64,000 nucleotides of DNA from JACDDK01 sp038198445 (GCA_038198445.1 JBBPZZ010000013.1:16738-80737); one strand, 5' to 3'; positions 52,784 through 62,547 are shown, counted from the first letter of the stretch. Notes: generated by a model from the sequence alone, not told the origin. Program-made: numbers and translations.

Positions 52784-54331
52784 TTATTCTTCTGAAGATC
52801 GTTCGTATCCGCCGCCGCCTGGCGTTTCGATTGTCACCACGTCGCCAGACTCCAGCTCGCGGCTTACCTTCGCCGGCAACTCCTCGCCGTTCAGGAGGTT
52901 CCCTCCGACCTTCCCGGAATCGCCGCCCTCGATGCCGCGTGGAGGATGGCGGCGGCGATCCGTCAGGAGCGAGAGGCTCGCCGGTTGGAGCACCTTTACG
53001 GAGCGCACGATGCCGTCGCCGCCACAGTGCTTCCCCGCGCCGCCGGACCCGTAGCGCAACTCGTAGCGCTCCACGCGCATCGGATACTCCATCTCGAATG
53101 CCTCGACGGGGGTGTTGAGGGTGTTGCTCATGCCGACGTGGACGCCCGAGGGACCGGGACCTTTCGCGCTCGCTCCCTGGCCACCGCCGATGGTCTCGTA
53201 GTAAGTCCAGCCCTTGCCGCCGATGATGGTATTGTTCATCGTTCCCTGTCCTTGCGCCGGGATCTCGCCGGGGGCGAACCCGGAGAGCGCCGCGAGCACC
53301 GTGTCCGCGATGCGGTTGCTCGTCTCGACGTTACCCGCGACGACCGCCGCCGGGTACGCGGCGTTGACCAGACTATCCTCCGGCGCCTTTATCTCCAGGG
53401 GCGCGTAGGTCCCCGCGTTGGCCGGAAGGTCTTTGGGCAGCAGCACGCGCAGGGCGAAGTAGCATGACGAGCGCGTTACCGGCAGCGGGCAGTTAACGTT
53501 GCCTCGGACGGTGCCTGCGGTCCCGGTGAAATCAATGGTCATGGAGTCGCCTTGTATGGTGACGGCGGCTTTGATCGGGATGTCTTCGTCCGTGGTGCCG
53601 TCGCCCTCCAGGAAGTCCTCGGCTGAGTGCTCGCCGTCCGGCAGCTCGCGGATCGCTTCACGGGTCCGCTTCTCGGTGTAGGAGATGACCTCGTCGAAGG
53701 CGGTGAGGATGGTGTCTCTGCCGCTGCGTTCGATAAGTTCGCCGACACGCTCCTCGGCGATTCGGTTCGCGGCGATTTGGGCGCGCAGGTCGCCCCGCCG
53801 CAGGTCCGGGGTTCGGACGTTGGCGAGCAGCATGTTCAGCACGTCCTGCACGTACTCTCCGTCGCGGACCAGCCGCACCGGCGGGATGATGATGCCCTCT
53901 TGGAAGATCTCCCGCGAGTCCGAAGGCATGGAACCGGGACGCATCCCCCCAACGTCCGAGTGATGCGCCCGCGTCACGGCGTAGCCGATGATCTCGTTCT
54001 CGTGCGCGACCGGCGAGACGAGCGTTATGTCCGGCAGGTGCGTGCCGCCGGAGTACGGGTCGTTGATGGCGAAAACATCGCCCGGCTGTGGGTCGCGGCC
54101 CATGATGGCCCGCACGGCCTCCGGCATCGCGCCGAGATGCACCGGGATGTGCTCGGCCTGCGCTACCATCCGGCCCTCCGCGTCAAATAGAGCCGTCGAG
54201 CAGTCCCTACGTTCCTTGATGTTCGAGGAGTACGCGCCCCGGATCAGGACGGCCCCCATCTCCTCCGCTATCCCGGCGAGCGCGCTCGCGAGCACCGAGA
54301 GCGTTACCGGGTCGAGCTTCACGTTACTCAT
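52784..54331 (-). CDS. hyuB: hydantoinase/oxoprolinase subunit B
   Basis: The B subunit of ATP-dependent hydantoinase, 5-oxoprolinase and acetone carboxylase-type enzymes. Conserved blocks are RDCSTALFDAEGRMVAQAEHIPVHLG, INDPYSGGTHLPDITLVSPV and HHSDVGGMRPGSMP, with the Gly-rich GGDGIVR and ETPGGGGYE near the end. ATG 54331 (MSNVKLDPVTLSV) is preferred over a frame open ten codons further. It overlaps hyuA by 8 bases. The substrate is not readable from the sequence. Confidence 0.93.
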   Translation of the reverse strand: MSNVKLDPVTLSVLASALAGIAEEMGAVLIRGAYSSNIKERRDCSTALFDAEGRMVAQAEHIPVHLGAMPEAVRAIMGRDPQPGDVFAINDPYSGGTHLPDITLVSPVAHENEIIGYAVTRAHHSDVGGMRPGSMPSDSREIFQEGIIIPPVRLVRDGEYVQDVLNMLLANVRTPDLRRGDLRAQIAANRIAEERVGELIERSGRDTILTAFDEVISYTEKRTREAIRELPDGEHSAEDFLEGDGTTDEDIPIKAAVTIQGDSMTIDFTGTAGTVRGNVNCPLPVTRSSCYFALRVLLPKDLPANAGTYAPLEIKAPEDSLVNAAYPAAVVAGNVETSNRIADTVLAALSGFAPGEIPAQGQGTMNNTIIGGKGWTYYETIGGGQGASAKGPGPSGVHVGMSNTLNTPVEAFEMEYPMRVERYELRYGSGGAGKHCGGDGIVRSVKVLQPASLSLLTDRRRHPPRGIEGGDSGKVGGNLLNGEELPAKVSRELESGDVVTIETPGGGGYERSSEE

Positions 54332-56288
54332 CGCCCTTCTCCAACACGAGCGTCCCCACACCGTCCACCACGCCGCGCCATCCGGGCCGCACCACGCATG
54401 TCGCCTCCCGGAACTCGACTATCGCCGGTCCCTCTACCCCGGAGCCCTTTCCCAATGTCTCACGGTCCAGCACCGGGACCTCCTTCCACTCGCCGTCGAA
54501 GTTGGCCTCCCGGCGTCCGGCTTCGGCGTCGCCGGTCGCTTCGGACTCGGTGAGGTCTGGTTTATCGACCGGGACGGTGGCGATGAGCCGCAGGTTTACC
54601 AGTTCGACCTTCTCGTCGTCCATCCGGTAGCCGTAGCGTTGCTCGTGCGCGGCGTGGAAGCGCTCTTCCAGTCTCTCCAGGTCGTCCGCCTCCACCGTAA
54701 GCTCGAAGGACTGGCCTCCGTAGCGCAGGTCCGCCTGCCGCGTGTGCCGCGGGCCTTCGAGGTCGTCCGCCGCTTCGGACTCCATCTCCTCGAACTGCTC
54801 TCCGTCCACCTCCTCCAGCGCGCGGAGATACGGACGCACGTAGTCGCGGCGCAGGTCGGAGATAGCGAGCCCGAGGGCGCTGAGGACTCCTCCGGCGCGC
54901 GGGACAAGGACAGTCTTCATGCCAAGCTCCTCGGCGAGCGCGCAGGCGTGCAGCCCGCCCGCGCCGCCGAACGCCAGCAGGGCGAACTCTCTGGGGTCGA
55001 GGCCGCGCTCGACGCTTATGACACGCAGGGCGCGGGTCATCTCCGCGTTCGCGACGCGCACTATCCCGAGCGCCGCTTCTTCCGGCGAGAGCCCGAGCTT
55101 CTCGCCCAGAGTACCGAGTGCCTTCTCCGAGAGATCGCGCCGGAGCACCACCTCGCCGCCGAGCTCCGCGCCATCAGCCAGATATCCGAGATAGAGGTTC
55201 GCGTCGGTGACGGCTGGCTCCTCACCACCCTTGTCGTAGGCGGCGGGACCGGGTTCCGCGCCCGCCGAGTGAGGACCGACGCGCAGGGCGCCGCCGGCGT
55301 CCGCCCAGGCTACCGAGCCGCCGCCCGCGCTGACGGTGTGTACGTCCACCATCGGGAGCTTTATCGGGACTCCGGCGACGACGGTCTCGGTGGTCGTCTG
55401 AGCCTCGCCCGAGATGATCGGGGCCACGTCCGTGCTGGTCCCGCCCATGTCGAAGGTCAGCAAGTTCTCATGGCCGCCGAGAGCACCTACATAGGCCGCC
55501 CCGACGACCCCGCCCGCCGGTCCCGAGAGAACGCACCCGGCGGCGTCCGCGATGGCGTCTTCGACCCGTACCACTCCGCCGGAGGACTGCATGATGAGCG
55601 GTGATGGCACCCCGGCCTCCTCCGTTTTACCGGCCAGGTTCTTCAGATAAGCGGCCAGCTTTGGTGCCAGGTATGCGTCGGCGGCGGTCGTCGAGAACCG
55701 CTCGTACTCGCGGAACTCCGGCAGCACCTCGCTGCTCAAAGAGACGTGCATCTGGGGCAGCGCCTCTCGCAGGGCTTCTCCGACGCGCTGTTCGTGTTCC
55801 GGGTGGGCGAAGGCGAAGAGCAGGCACACGGCGACCGATTCGACCCCGGAATCCTTCACGGCGGCGACTGCTTCTTCTAAACTCTGTTCGTCCAGAGCCG
55901 AAATCTCTCCGTCCGGCCCCATGCGTTCCTTCACGGTGAAGCGCAGCTCGCGCGGGACGAGTGGGGGAGGGCGGTCTATCGAGAGGTCGTAGAGGGAGGG
56001 ACGGTTCTGGCGGGCTATCTCCAGCACGTCCCGGAAGCCTTCCGTGGTGACGAGCGCCATCCTCGCGCCGCGCCGTTCGAGGAGGGCGTTGGTGGCGACG
56101 GTCATGCCGTGGGCGAGGGCTATCACCGAACCGGATTCGATCTCCGAGACGTTCACGGCGTTCATTACGCCCTCGGACTGGTCGCTTGGGGTAGACGGGA
56201 CTTTGGCCGTGACGAGTCTTCCCTCCGAGAGCGCGACTAGGTCCGTGAAAGTGCCGCCGACATCGACCCCGAGACGGATATTGCTCAA
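54324..56288 (-). CDS. hyuA: hydantoinase/oxoprolinase subunit A
   Basis: The A subunit binds ATP in an actin-like fold. RLGVDVGGTFTDLV at the N terminus, HGMTVATNALLER, SSGGVV, LTFDMGGTSTDVA and FGGAGGLHACALAEELG are diagnostic. The length is about 654 residues, near the lower end for the family. TTG 56288 directly precedes the conserved start and overlaps the upstream gene's stop (TTGA). The 140-codon open extension upstream is the antisense shadow of the neighbouring gene and has no conserved content. Confidence 0.93.
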   Translation of the reverse strand: MSNIRLGVDVGGTFTDLVALSEGRLVTAKVPSTPSDQSEGVMNAVNVSEIESGSVIALAHGMTVATNALLERRGARMALVTTEGFRDVLEIARQNRPSLYDLSIDRPPPLVPRELRFTVKERMGPDGEISALDEQSLEEAVAAVKDSGVESVAVCLLFAFAHPEHEQRVGEALREALPQMHVSLSSEVLPEFREYERFSTTAADAYLAPKLAAYLKNLAGKTEEAGVPSPLIMQSSGGVVRVEDAIADAAGCVLSGPAGGVVGAAYVGALGGHENLLTFDMGGTSTDVAPIISGEAQTTTETVVAGVPIKLPMVDVHTVSAGGGSVAWADAGGALRVGPHSAGAEPGPAAYDKGGEEPAVTDANLYLGYLADGAELGGEVVLRRDLSEKALGTLGEKLGLSPEEAALGIVRVANAEMTRALRVISVERGLDPREFALLAFGGAGGLHACALAEELGMKTVLVPRAGGVLSALGLAISDLRRDYVRPYLRALEEVDGEQFEEMESEAADDLEGPRHTRQADLRYGGQSFELTVEADDLERLEERFHAAHEQRYGYRMDDEKVELVNLRLIATVPVDKPDLTESEATGDAEAGRREANFDGEWKEVPVLDRETLGKGSGVEGPAIVEFREATCVVRPGWRGVVDGVGTLVLEKGDE

Positions 56289-57085
56289 GATTCGTATCCC
56301 GCGTCCAGGCGGTCGGTTATGAACATGTGTCCAGGGCAGTGCGTGATCATGAACGGTGGACGAGCATCCATCGCGACGGCCTGCGGAGTCACCCCGCATG
56401 CCCAGAATACTGGTGTTTGATCTTCTCCCATGGAGATTGAATCTCCGAACTCCGGTTCGTCTATATTCACTATCCCAAGCGCCTCCGGAGCGCCGATGTG
56501 AACTGGCGCGCCGTGCATCGTCGGGTAACGCCCCGAAACCGCGACCGCGAGGGGTATCTCGTCCGCCCGGTACGGTCTCATGCTGACGACCATAGGACCG
56601 GCAAACGGGCCGGAAGGCACGCACTCCTGGCCTGTAACGTACATCGGCACGTTGCGGCCCTGATCCAGATGGGCGAGGTACAGTCCAGCGTCGAGCAAGG
56701 CCCGCTCGAAGGTGAAGCTGCAACCGATCAGGAACGACACCAGATCCTCGCGCCAGTAGCTTTTTATGTCTGTTGGCTCCGCGGTTATCCGGCCGTTCTC
56801 GTAGATCCGGTACTTCGGTACGTCCGTCCGCAGATCCGCATCCGGCGCCATTACCGGAGGCGCTGGTGAGCCGGCGTCGGTCACCTCAAGGATCGGACAT
56901 GGTCTCGGGTTGCGGATACAAAACTTGAGGAAGTCGAAAGCGTATTCCTCGGGCAGGATCACGAGGTTCGTCTGCACGTAGCCTCGCGCAAGGCCGCCTG
57001 TCGGCCCCGTATGCTCGCCACGGTGTATGCGCGAGCGCGCTTCTTCGACCTCCTTACCGCGGGAGCAGCGCACTTCCTGTTTCAT
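56285..57085 (-). CDS. YcsI/DUF1445 putative hydro-lyase family protein
   Basis: The UPF0317/DUF1445 family is marked by FLIGCSFTFERALLDAG, VTGQECVPSGPFAGPMVVSMRP, HIGAPEALGI with EFGD, and FWACGVTPQ. The family is annotated as hydro-lyase without firm biochemistry. The B. subtilis member YcsI sits among the pxpA/B/C 5-oxoprolinase genes, and the domain is also part of the mammalian D-glutamate cyclase. ATG 57085 is preceded by a purine-rich GGAGGAGAGG. It leads the minus-strand operon with hyuA and hyuB. Confidence 0.9.
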   Translation of the reverse strand: MKQEVRCSRGKEVEEARSRIHRGEHTGPTGGLARGYVQTNLVILPEEYAFDFLKFCIRNPRPCPILEVTDAGSPAPPVMAPDADLRTDVPKYRIYENGRITAEPTDIKSYWREDLVSFLIGCSFTFERALLDAGLYLAHLDQGRNVPMYVTGQECVPSGPFAGPMVVSMRPYRADEIPLAVAVSGRYPTMHGAPVHIGAPEALGIVNIDEPEFGDSISMGEDQTPVFWACGVTPQAVAMDARPPFMITHCPGHMFITDRLDAGYES

Positions 57086-57121
57086 CACGTCACCTCTCCT
57101 CCCAGGGTTACTCTCGTGCTG

Positions 57122-57159
57122 ATGATAGCTTGTATCACGGCGGGCTGGCAAGTCCGCCG
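57122..57159 (-). promoter_or_regulatory. promoter of the ycsI-like/hyuAB operon with palindromic operator
   Basis: Read on the minus strand, -35 TTGCCA (57151-57146) and -10 TATCAT (57127-57122) have an 18-base spacer, and each matches consensus at five of six positions. A near-perfect palindrome, CGGCGGGCT/AGTCCGCCG (57138-57146 and 57151-57159, centre GGCA, one G-T mismatch), covers the -35 box. Binding there would block transcription. No regulator gene lies next to it. Confidence 0.6.
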
Positions 57160-57317
57160 ATCTCGCGCCGCAATGCGCGGATGCCGGGTTCACTTCTGCC
57201 CAGATACGTTTGAGCGGATGATATTAGGAAGACACTAGCGTATCATGGTAAATCAGATATCGGTTGTAGGGACTTTACCGTTGACGGGATACGGTGGAGC
57301 AGGCGAAAGGGGAGAAG

Positions 57318-58715
57318 ATGGCTACTGTGGCGAACGGACGGTCGGCGGAGACGCTGGACCCGAAGGCTCGGAATGCGATACGGGGAGCGTTCCTGGGTTT
57401 CTTCGTGGACATGTTCGACATCTACCTGCCGATCGTGGTTCTTGCGCCCGCTTTGATCTACTTCGTCTCGCCGCAGATAACCGGGACCGCCGCCGCGATC
57501 ATTGGACCTTCGATCTTCGCGGCGGCCCTTGTCGGCAGGCCGGTCGGGGCGCTAATCTTCGGACGGTTCGCGGACACCATAGGCCGCAAGCGGACGACGA
57601 TCATAGCCGTCAGCGGCTTCGGCTTTACCACGCTTATCCTGGCCCTCATGCCCGGCTACGAGCAGATAGGGATTACGGCCGTTATCCTCTTTATCGTCCT
57701 GCGCTTCGTGGATGGCGTATTCCTCGGCGGCGAGTACACCTCGGCGAGCCCGCTGGCGATGGAGTATTCACCCCGCGAGAAACGCGGCCTCTACGGAGCC
57801 CTGATAATGACCGGCTTCCCCCTGGCCTACGCGACCATTTCCCTCATAACCATGCTGCTACTCTTCCTGATACCTTCCGAGGGCCTGAGCTCTCCCTACG
57901 TGCAATGGGGATGGAGGATACCGTTCCTCATCGGTTCGGCGCTCGCCTTCGGCTTTGTCTTCTACTACATGCGCTCCGTGAGCGAGTCCGAGCTCTTCGA
58001 GGAGTCTGGCGGGAGCGAGTCGCCGCTCAGGGACCTCTTCAGCGGCGACAACCTGAAGAACTTCTTGCAGGTCTTCCTGATGATGACCGGCTTCTGGCTT
58101 ACGCTCAACGCCGTGGCGGCCATACTTCCGGGCTTGCTCGGAGACCCGGTCGGGCTGTCCTCGACCAGCGTTACGGTCACCCTGGTCATCGCCAACGTCA
58201 TCCTGATCGGCGGCTACGTCTCGGCGGGTGTGATCAGCCAGCGCGTCGGACGCAGGCCCTTCCTCATGGCGATTGGCTTGCTCATGGCGGTCGTAGGCAC
58301 GTTCCTCTACTACCTGCTCATCAGCACGGCCCCTAAGAACCTGTTCGTGGTCATCGTCCTGACGACCCTGATCACGGTCCTGGTCGTCTCTCCCTGGGGC
58401 CTCGCCACCACCTACATTAACGAGCGCTTCCAGACCGGTGTGCGCGCGTCGGGCTTCGGGCTTGGCTACAGCCTGGCGGTCGTCCTGCCGGCGTTCTACG
58501 CTTTCTACCAGGCGGGACTCGGGACATTCATGCCCCCGCAGTACACGGTGCTCGTGCTCCTGATCGTGGGTGCGCTCCTGATCACCGCCGGCGCCGCGTG
58601 GGGTCCGGAGACGAAAGACGTGGACTTCTCGGAGGAGCCGGAGATCTCCGGGGCAACGAAGAAACGCACGGAAAGCAGGGCGGCCGAATCTTCCACCGGC
58701 GTCGACCACTCCTGA
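57318..58715 (+). CDS. MHS-type major facilitator transporter
   Basis: A 12-helix MFS protein of about 465 residues. Helix 2-3 loop GRFADTIGRKRTTII and helix 8-9 loop SQRVGRRPFLMAIG are the MFS signatures. FDIYLPIVVLAP and VDGVFLGGEYTSASPLAMEYSPREKRG place it in the metabolite:H+ symporter group, which imports organic acids and related solutes. ATG 57318 is preferred to GTG 57294 because AAGGGGAG precedes it. It is divergent from the ycsI-like gene and followed 4 bases later by the cyclase gene, suggesting uptake of the module's substrate. Confidence 0.9.
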   Translation: MATVANGRSAETLDPKARNAIRGAFLGFFVDMFDIYLPIVVLAPALIYFVSPQITGTAAAIIGPSIFAAALVGRPVGALIFGRFADTIGRKRTTIIAVSGFGFTTLILALMPGYEQIGITAVILFIVLRFVDGVFLGGEYTSASPLAMEYSPREKRGLYGALIMTGFPLAYATISLITMLLLFLIPSEGLSSPYVQWGWRIPFLIGSALAFGFVFYYMRSVSESELFEESGGSESPLRDLFSGDNLKNFLQVFLMMTGFWLTLNAVAAILPGLLGDPVGLSSTSVTVTLVIANVILIGGYVSAGVISQRVGRRPFLMAIGLLMAVVGTFLYYLLISTAPKNLFVVIVLTTLITVLVVSPWGLATTYINERFQTGVRASGFGLGYSLAVVLPAFYAFYQAGLGTFMPPQYTVLVLLIVGALLITAGAAWGPETKDVDFSEEPEISGATKKRTESRAAESSTGVDHS

Positions 58716-58719
58716 GCGC

Positions 58720-59523
58720 GTGATCGAGGGAGCGCGAGCCTTCGACCTGGAGCAGCCGCGCACCGACAAGATGCCCATACATCCCGCCCACAGACAGGCC
58801 GGATACTCCTACCTGCTCCACCGCCATCACGAGTCCGAATATCGTCCCGAAGAGTCCGGCCCGCGCTCCGGCGCCGCCGGGATCATAATCTGCGGCGAAC
58901 ACACCGGCACCCACATAGACGCACTCTGCCACCAGGCGGGCGACCTCAAGCTCTACGGCGATGTCGCGGTGGGTGAAGTCCAGACTTCGCGCGGTTTCAG
59001 CAAGCTCGCCGTGGAGGAGATACCCCTGATCCTGGCCCCTGGCGTCCTGCTGGACGTGGCCGCGAAGGAGGGCGTCGAGTCGCTGGAGCCGGGCCACGTC
59101 GTCACGGCCGCGGACCTCGAAGAGTGCCGCGAGCGGCAGGGCGTGTGCGTCGAGGCCGGGAGCGTGTTGCTCGTCAGGACCGGGAACGGCCGCTACTGGG
59201 AAGACGAGGACCGCTACCTCGCCGGGCCGGGGATGGACGCGGGCGCGTCGTACTGGGCGGCGGAGAAGGGCGTGCTGGCCGTGGGCGCGGACAACATGGC
59301 CTGGGACGCGCCGGGACTTGAGGACCCCGATCTCGGCTGCACGTTGCCGGGACACCTCATCCTGCTGGCGCGTCACGGCATCTACATCATCGAGAACCTC
59401 GTGCTCGAAGAGTTGGCCGCCTCCGGTCATCACCAGTTCGATTTCGTCTGCGCGCCCTTGAAATTCGTTGGGGCGACTGGCTCCCCGGTAAGGCCCGTGG
59501 CGCTCGTCTCTGGTAATGTTTAG
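58720..59523 (+). CDS. cyclase-family metal-dependent hydrolase
   Basis: The family includes bacterial kynurenine formamidase and isatin hydrolase. The metal motif GEHTGTHIDALCH (HxGTHxDxxxH) is present, with GPGMDAGASYW and the later GCTLPGHLILL region. The 267-residue length fits. It probably opens an amide or lactam bond of the compound brought in by the transporter, but no substrate can be named. Start GTG 58720. Confidence 0.88.
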   Translation: MIEGARAFDLEQPRTDKMPIHPAHRQAGYSYLLHRHHESEYRPEESGPRSGAAGIIICGEHTGTHIDALCHQAGDLKLYGDVAVGEVQTSRGFSKLAVEEIPLILAPGVLLDVAAKEGVESLEPGHVVTAADLEECRERQGVCVEAGSVLLVRTGNGRYWEDEDRYLAGPGMDAGASYWAAEKGVLAVGADNMAWDAPGLEDPDLGCTLPGHLILLARHGIYIIENLVLEELAASGHHQFDFVCAPLKFVGATGSPVRPVALVSGNV

Positions 59524-59547
59524 TACAGGAGACGGAGAGGAGAACTC

Positions 59548-59739
59548 GTGGAGATACCGAAGGCCATGATCGTCGAGAAGATAAAAGGCAAGAGCGGCGC
59601 GGAGAAGGCGAGCGAGGCGGACAAAGAGCTGCCCGACAAGGTGGACACCGAGACCGACGCGAACCTGCTCTCGAAGTATGGTCTGAGTCCGCAAGACCTT
59701 AGCGACGACTTCGAGGGCCAGTCTCCGAACGCCGGGTAG
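59548..59739 (+). CDS. small acidic protein of unknown function
   Basis: A 63-residue charged protein (EIPKAMIVEKIKGKSG...KELPDKVDTETDANLLSKYGL) with no membrane segment or cysteine. It starts at GTG 59548 with a strong ribosome binding site (GGAGAGGAG) and lies 24 bases after the cyclase gene, which supports it being real. No family was recognised. Confidence 0.62.
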   Translation: MEIPKAMIVEKIKGKSGAEKASEADKELPDKVDTETDANLLSKYGLSPQDLSDDFEGQSPNAG

Positions 59740-59742
59740 TAT

Positions 59743-59763
59743 CTCCGGCGCTTACGGCCGGGG
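59743..59763 (+). terminator. possible terminator after the small protein gene
   Basis: CTCCGGC (59743-59749) and GCCGGGG (59757-59763) can pair over a 7-base loop, with one G-T pair, just after the stop at 59739. No T run follows. The remaining bases to 60007 contain an 11-bp tandem repeat (59838-59859, CTGCCGCCGCG twice) and no gene. Confidence 0.35.
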
Positions 59764-60007
59764 AACAACCCTTCGCTACGCGGGCGGGCGCATTTCGAGC
59801 GTGGTTGTCACATAGTCCGCCCGAGCTTCGCTGATCCCTGCCGCCGCGCTGCCGCCGCGAGGCCGGGGACTCTCTGAAGCCCGGCTAAGTCTTCTCCGCG
59901 TTACGTTGCTATTCTTCGATGGACGACGTTCGTCTGGATCGGCGGTTTCGCGTAGACTAGCGGGGAGCGCGGACTAGAGTATCGACGGGAAAACGAGAGG
60001 GGTCTGA

Positions 60008-62547
60008 GTGGCCGTAAAGAAATCCGAGCTCTACCGCTCCCTCTGGAGTAGCTGCGACGAGCTGCGGGGCGGTATGGACGCCAGCCAGTACAAGGATTAC
60101 GTGCTGACGCTGCTGTTCGTGAAGTACGTTTCGGATAAGTATGCGGGGAAGCGACACGCGATGATCGAGGTGCCGGAGAACGGCGGCTTCGAGGATATGG
60201 TCCGGCTACGGGGCGACAAGGAGATCGGCGACAAGATCAACATGATCATCCGTAACCTGGCCGTGGCGAACCGGCTAGAGGGCGTCATCGACGTCGCGGA
60301 CTTCAATGATGAAGATAAGCTCGGTTCGGGGCGTGAGATGGTCGAGCGGCTCTCGCGTTTGATCGGCATTTTCGCCAACTTGAACTTGACGGCGAACCGG
60401 GCCGAGGGGGACGATCTGCTGGGCGATGCTTACGAGTATCTGATGCGTCACTTCGCCACGGAGTCCGGAAAGAGCAAGGGGCAGTTCTATACTCCCGCCG
60501 AAGTCTCCCGCGTTATAGCGCGGGTGATCGGCCTCAGGCCGGATACAGGCCAGAACGCGACGGTCTACGACCCGACGCGCGGGTCCGGGTCGCTGCTTTT
60601 GAAGGTGGATGACGAAGCGCCGCGAGGGATTACGATCTACGGCCAGGAGATGGATAACGCGACCCACGCGCTGGCGCGGATGAACATGATCCTGCACGAC
60701 GCGCCGACGGCGGTAATTCACAAGGGCAACACCCTCGCAAGCCCGCGCCACCTCGACCCCAAGGGCGGTTTGAAGACCTTCGATTTCGCGGTCGCGAACC
60801 CGCCGTTCTCGGCGAAGAGCTGGAGCAACGGCCTGGACCCGGCGCACGACGAGTACGGGCGCTTCGAGCCGGGCGTGCCACCAGCGAAGAACGGGGATTA
60901 TGCTTTCCTGCTGCACGTCTTGAAGTCGCTCACTAGCACGGGGAAGGGAGCGGTGATCCTGCTCACGGCGTCCTCTTCCGGGGCCATGCGGAGGCGAATA
61001 TTCGGCGCTACATCGTCGGGCAGGGCTACATCAAGGGGATCATCGGGTTGCCGCCGAACTTGTTCTATGGTACCGGCATCCCGGCGTGCATCGTTGTGTT
61101 GGATAAGGAGAATGCCCGCCATCGCCGCCCGGTCTTTATGGTGGACGCGAGCGGGGGCTTTATGAAGGACGGTAACAAGAACCGTCTCCGCAGCCAGGAC
61201 CTGCATAAGATCGTGGACGTCTTCAATCATGGGATCGAACTGCTCCGCTACTCGCGTCTGGTTGACTTCGAGGAGATCGAGGCGAACGGCTTTAACCTGA
61301 ACATCCCGCGCTACATAGACTCCGGCGAGCCGGAGGACCTGCACGACCTGGGGGCGCACCTGCACGGCGGCATCCCCGAACGCGACATTGACGCGCTGGC
61401 GGACTACTGGGAGGTCTTCCCGACGCTGCGCCGCACGCTCTTCGGACCCGGCGACCGCGCGGGATACGCCCGCGCCCGCGTACCGGCCCCGGAGGTGCGG
61501 GACGCGGTGCTCGGACACCCGGAGTTCGAGGAGTTTACGGGGCGGGTGCGGGACGTCTTCGAGGGCTGGCGGGAGGAGCACGAACCGGCGCTCAAGGGGC
61601 TTGCGGCGGGGAGTGACCCCAAATCCCTCATCCGCGGGATCTCCGAGGACTTGCTGGCCCGGTTCGCGGGCGTGAAGCTCGTGAGCCGGTACGATGTGTA
61701 CCAGCGCCTGATGGACTACTGGGCCGAAACGATGCAGGACGACGTGTACGCCATCGCCCAGGACGGCTGGGAGGCCGGGCGCGTCGTGCGACCAATCCAC
61801 GAAGGCGAGACGCCGGAGATCGTGACGAAGCGCGGCGGCAAGACGGCGCGGTTGGTGGGAGAGGTGATCCCGGCCCCACTAATAGCCGAACGCTTCTTCG
61901 CCGACGAACAGGCGGAGGTGGAACGGCTCGCGGCGGCGTCCGAGGCGGCGGCGCAGGCGAAGCTGGAGTTCGAGGAGGAGCACGGGGGAGAGGACGGCGC
62001 GCTCTCGGAGATCGAAGGCAAGCCGAGCAAGGCCAACGTCCAGAACCGCGTGATGGAGCTGCGGGAACTCGCGCTGGAGACCGTCCCGATGTACACCCCC
62101 GAATACGAGCAGGCCAGGGGGATCCAACGCGCCAGCTTCGGGGGTACGTCGACGTGGAAGAAAGGACTCCGCGACGACGGAGATGTCTTCGCCGAACTCG
62201 ACGCGCTCCACGACTACCTACGTCTCGTGGACGCCGAAGCGCGGGCCAGGAAAGAGCACAAGGACGCCGCCGACGCGCTGGACCGGGCCGTAACAGGCAC
62301 GTACCCGGACCTGACCGACGGGGACATAAAGACCCTCGTGGTGGACGGCAAGTGGACCGCCGCCATCGAAGGCGACGTGCGGGCCGAGATCGAGCGCGTA
62401 ACCCGCACCCTCGCCGGGCGCGTAAAAGCCCTCGACGAACGCTACGCCGAACCGCTCCCCGCCCTCGCCGCCGAAGTAGAACACCTGACCGCCAAAGTCC
62501 AGGCGCACCTCGAAGAGATGGGCCTCGAACCATCCACCCGCCCATGA
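60008..62547 (+). pseudogene. hsdM: type I restriction-modification methyltransferase subunit, frameshifted
   Basis: HsdM methylates adenine with HsdS. GTG 60008 opens an N-terminal HsdM domain (LYRSLWSSCDELRGGMDASQYKDYVLTLLF cut short here as a family block) and the SAM domain with TYGQ-type IYGQEMDNAT and the catalytic NPPF. A one-base deletion at about 60962 shifts the frame. Correct sequence resumes in the next frame (HGVLFRGHAEANIRRYI, GYIKGIIGLPPNLFYG) and runs to 62547. Repaired, the protein would have about 846 residues with a long coiled C-terminal part. Motif I reads DPTRGSG, with Arg where Cys is usual. Confidence 0.88.

Noticed and set aside
54324..56723. HyuA extended upstream to about 799 residues
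   Set aside because: The extra part is Arg/Gly-rich antisense of the ycsI-like gene, and the family's start RLGVDVGGTFTDL follows TTG 56288 directly.
57245..58336. 363-codon frame on the plus strand in the transporter region
   Set aside because: It is an out-of-frame shadow of the MFS gene, with Arg/His-rich composition and no domain.
62154..62543. HsdS extended 130 codons upstream into hsdM
   Set aside because: The extension is Arg/Pro-rich shadow sequence; ATG 62544 overlaps the hsdM stop as ATGA, matching other junctions here.
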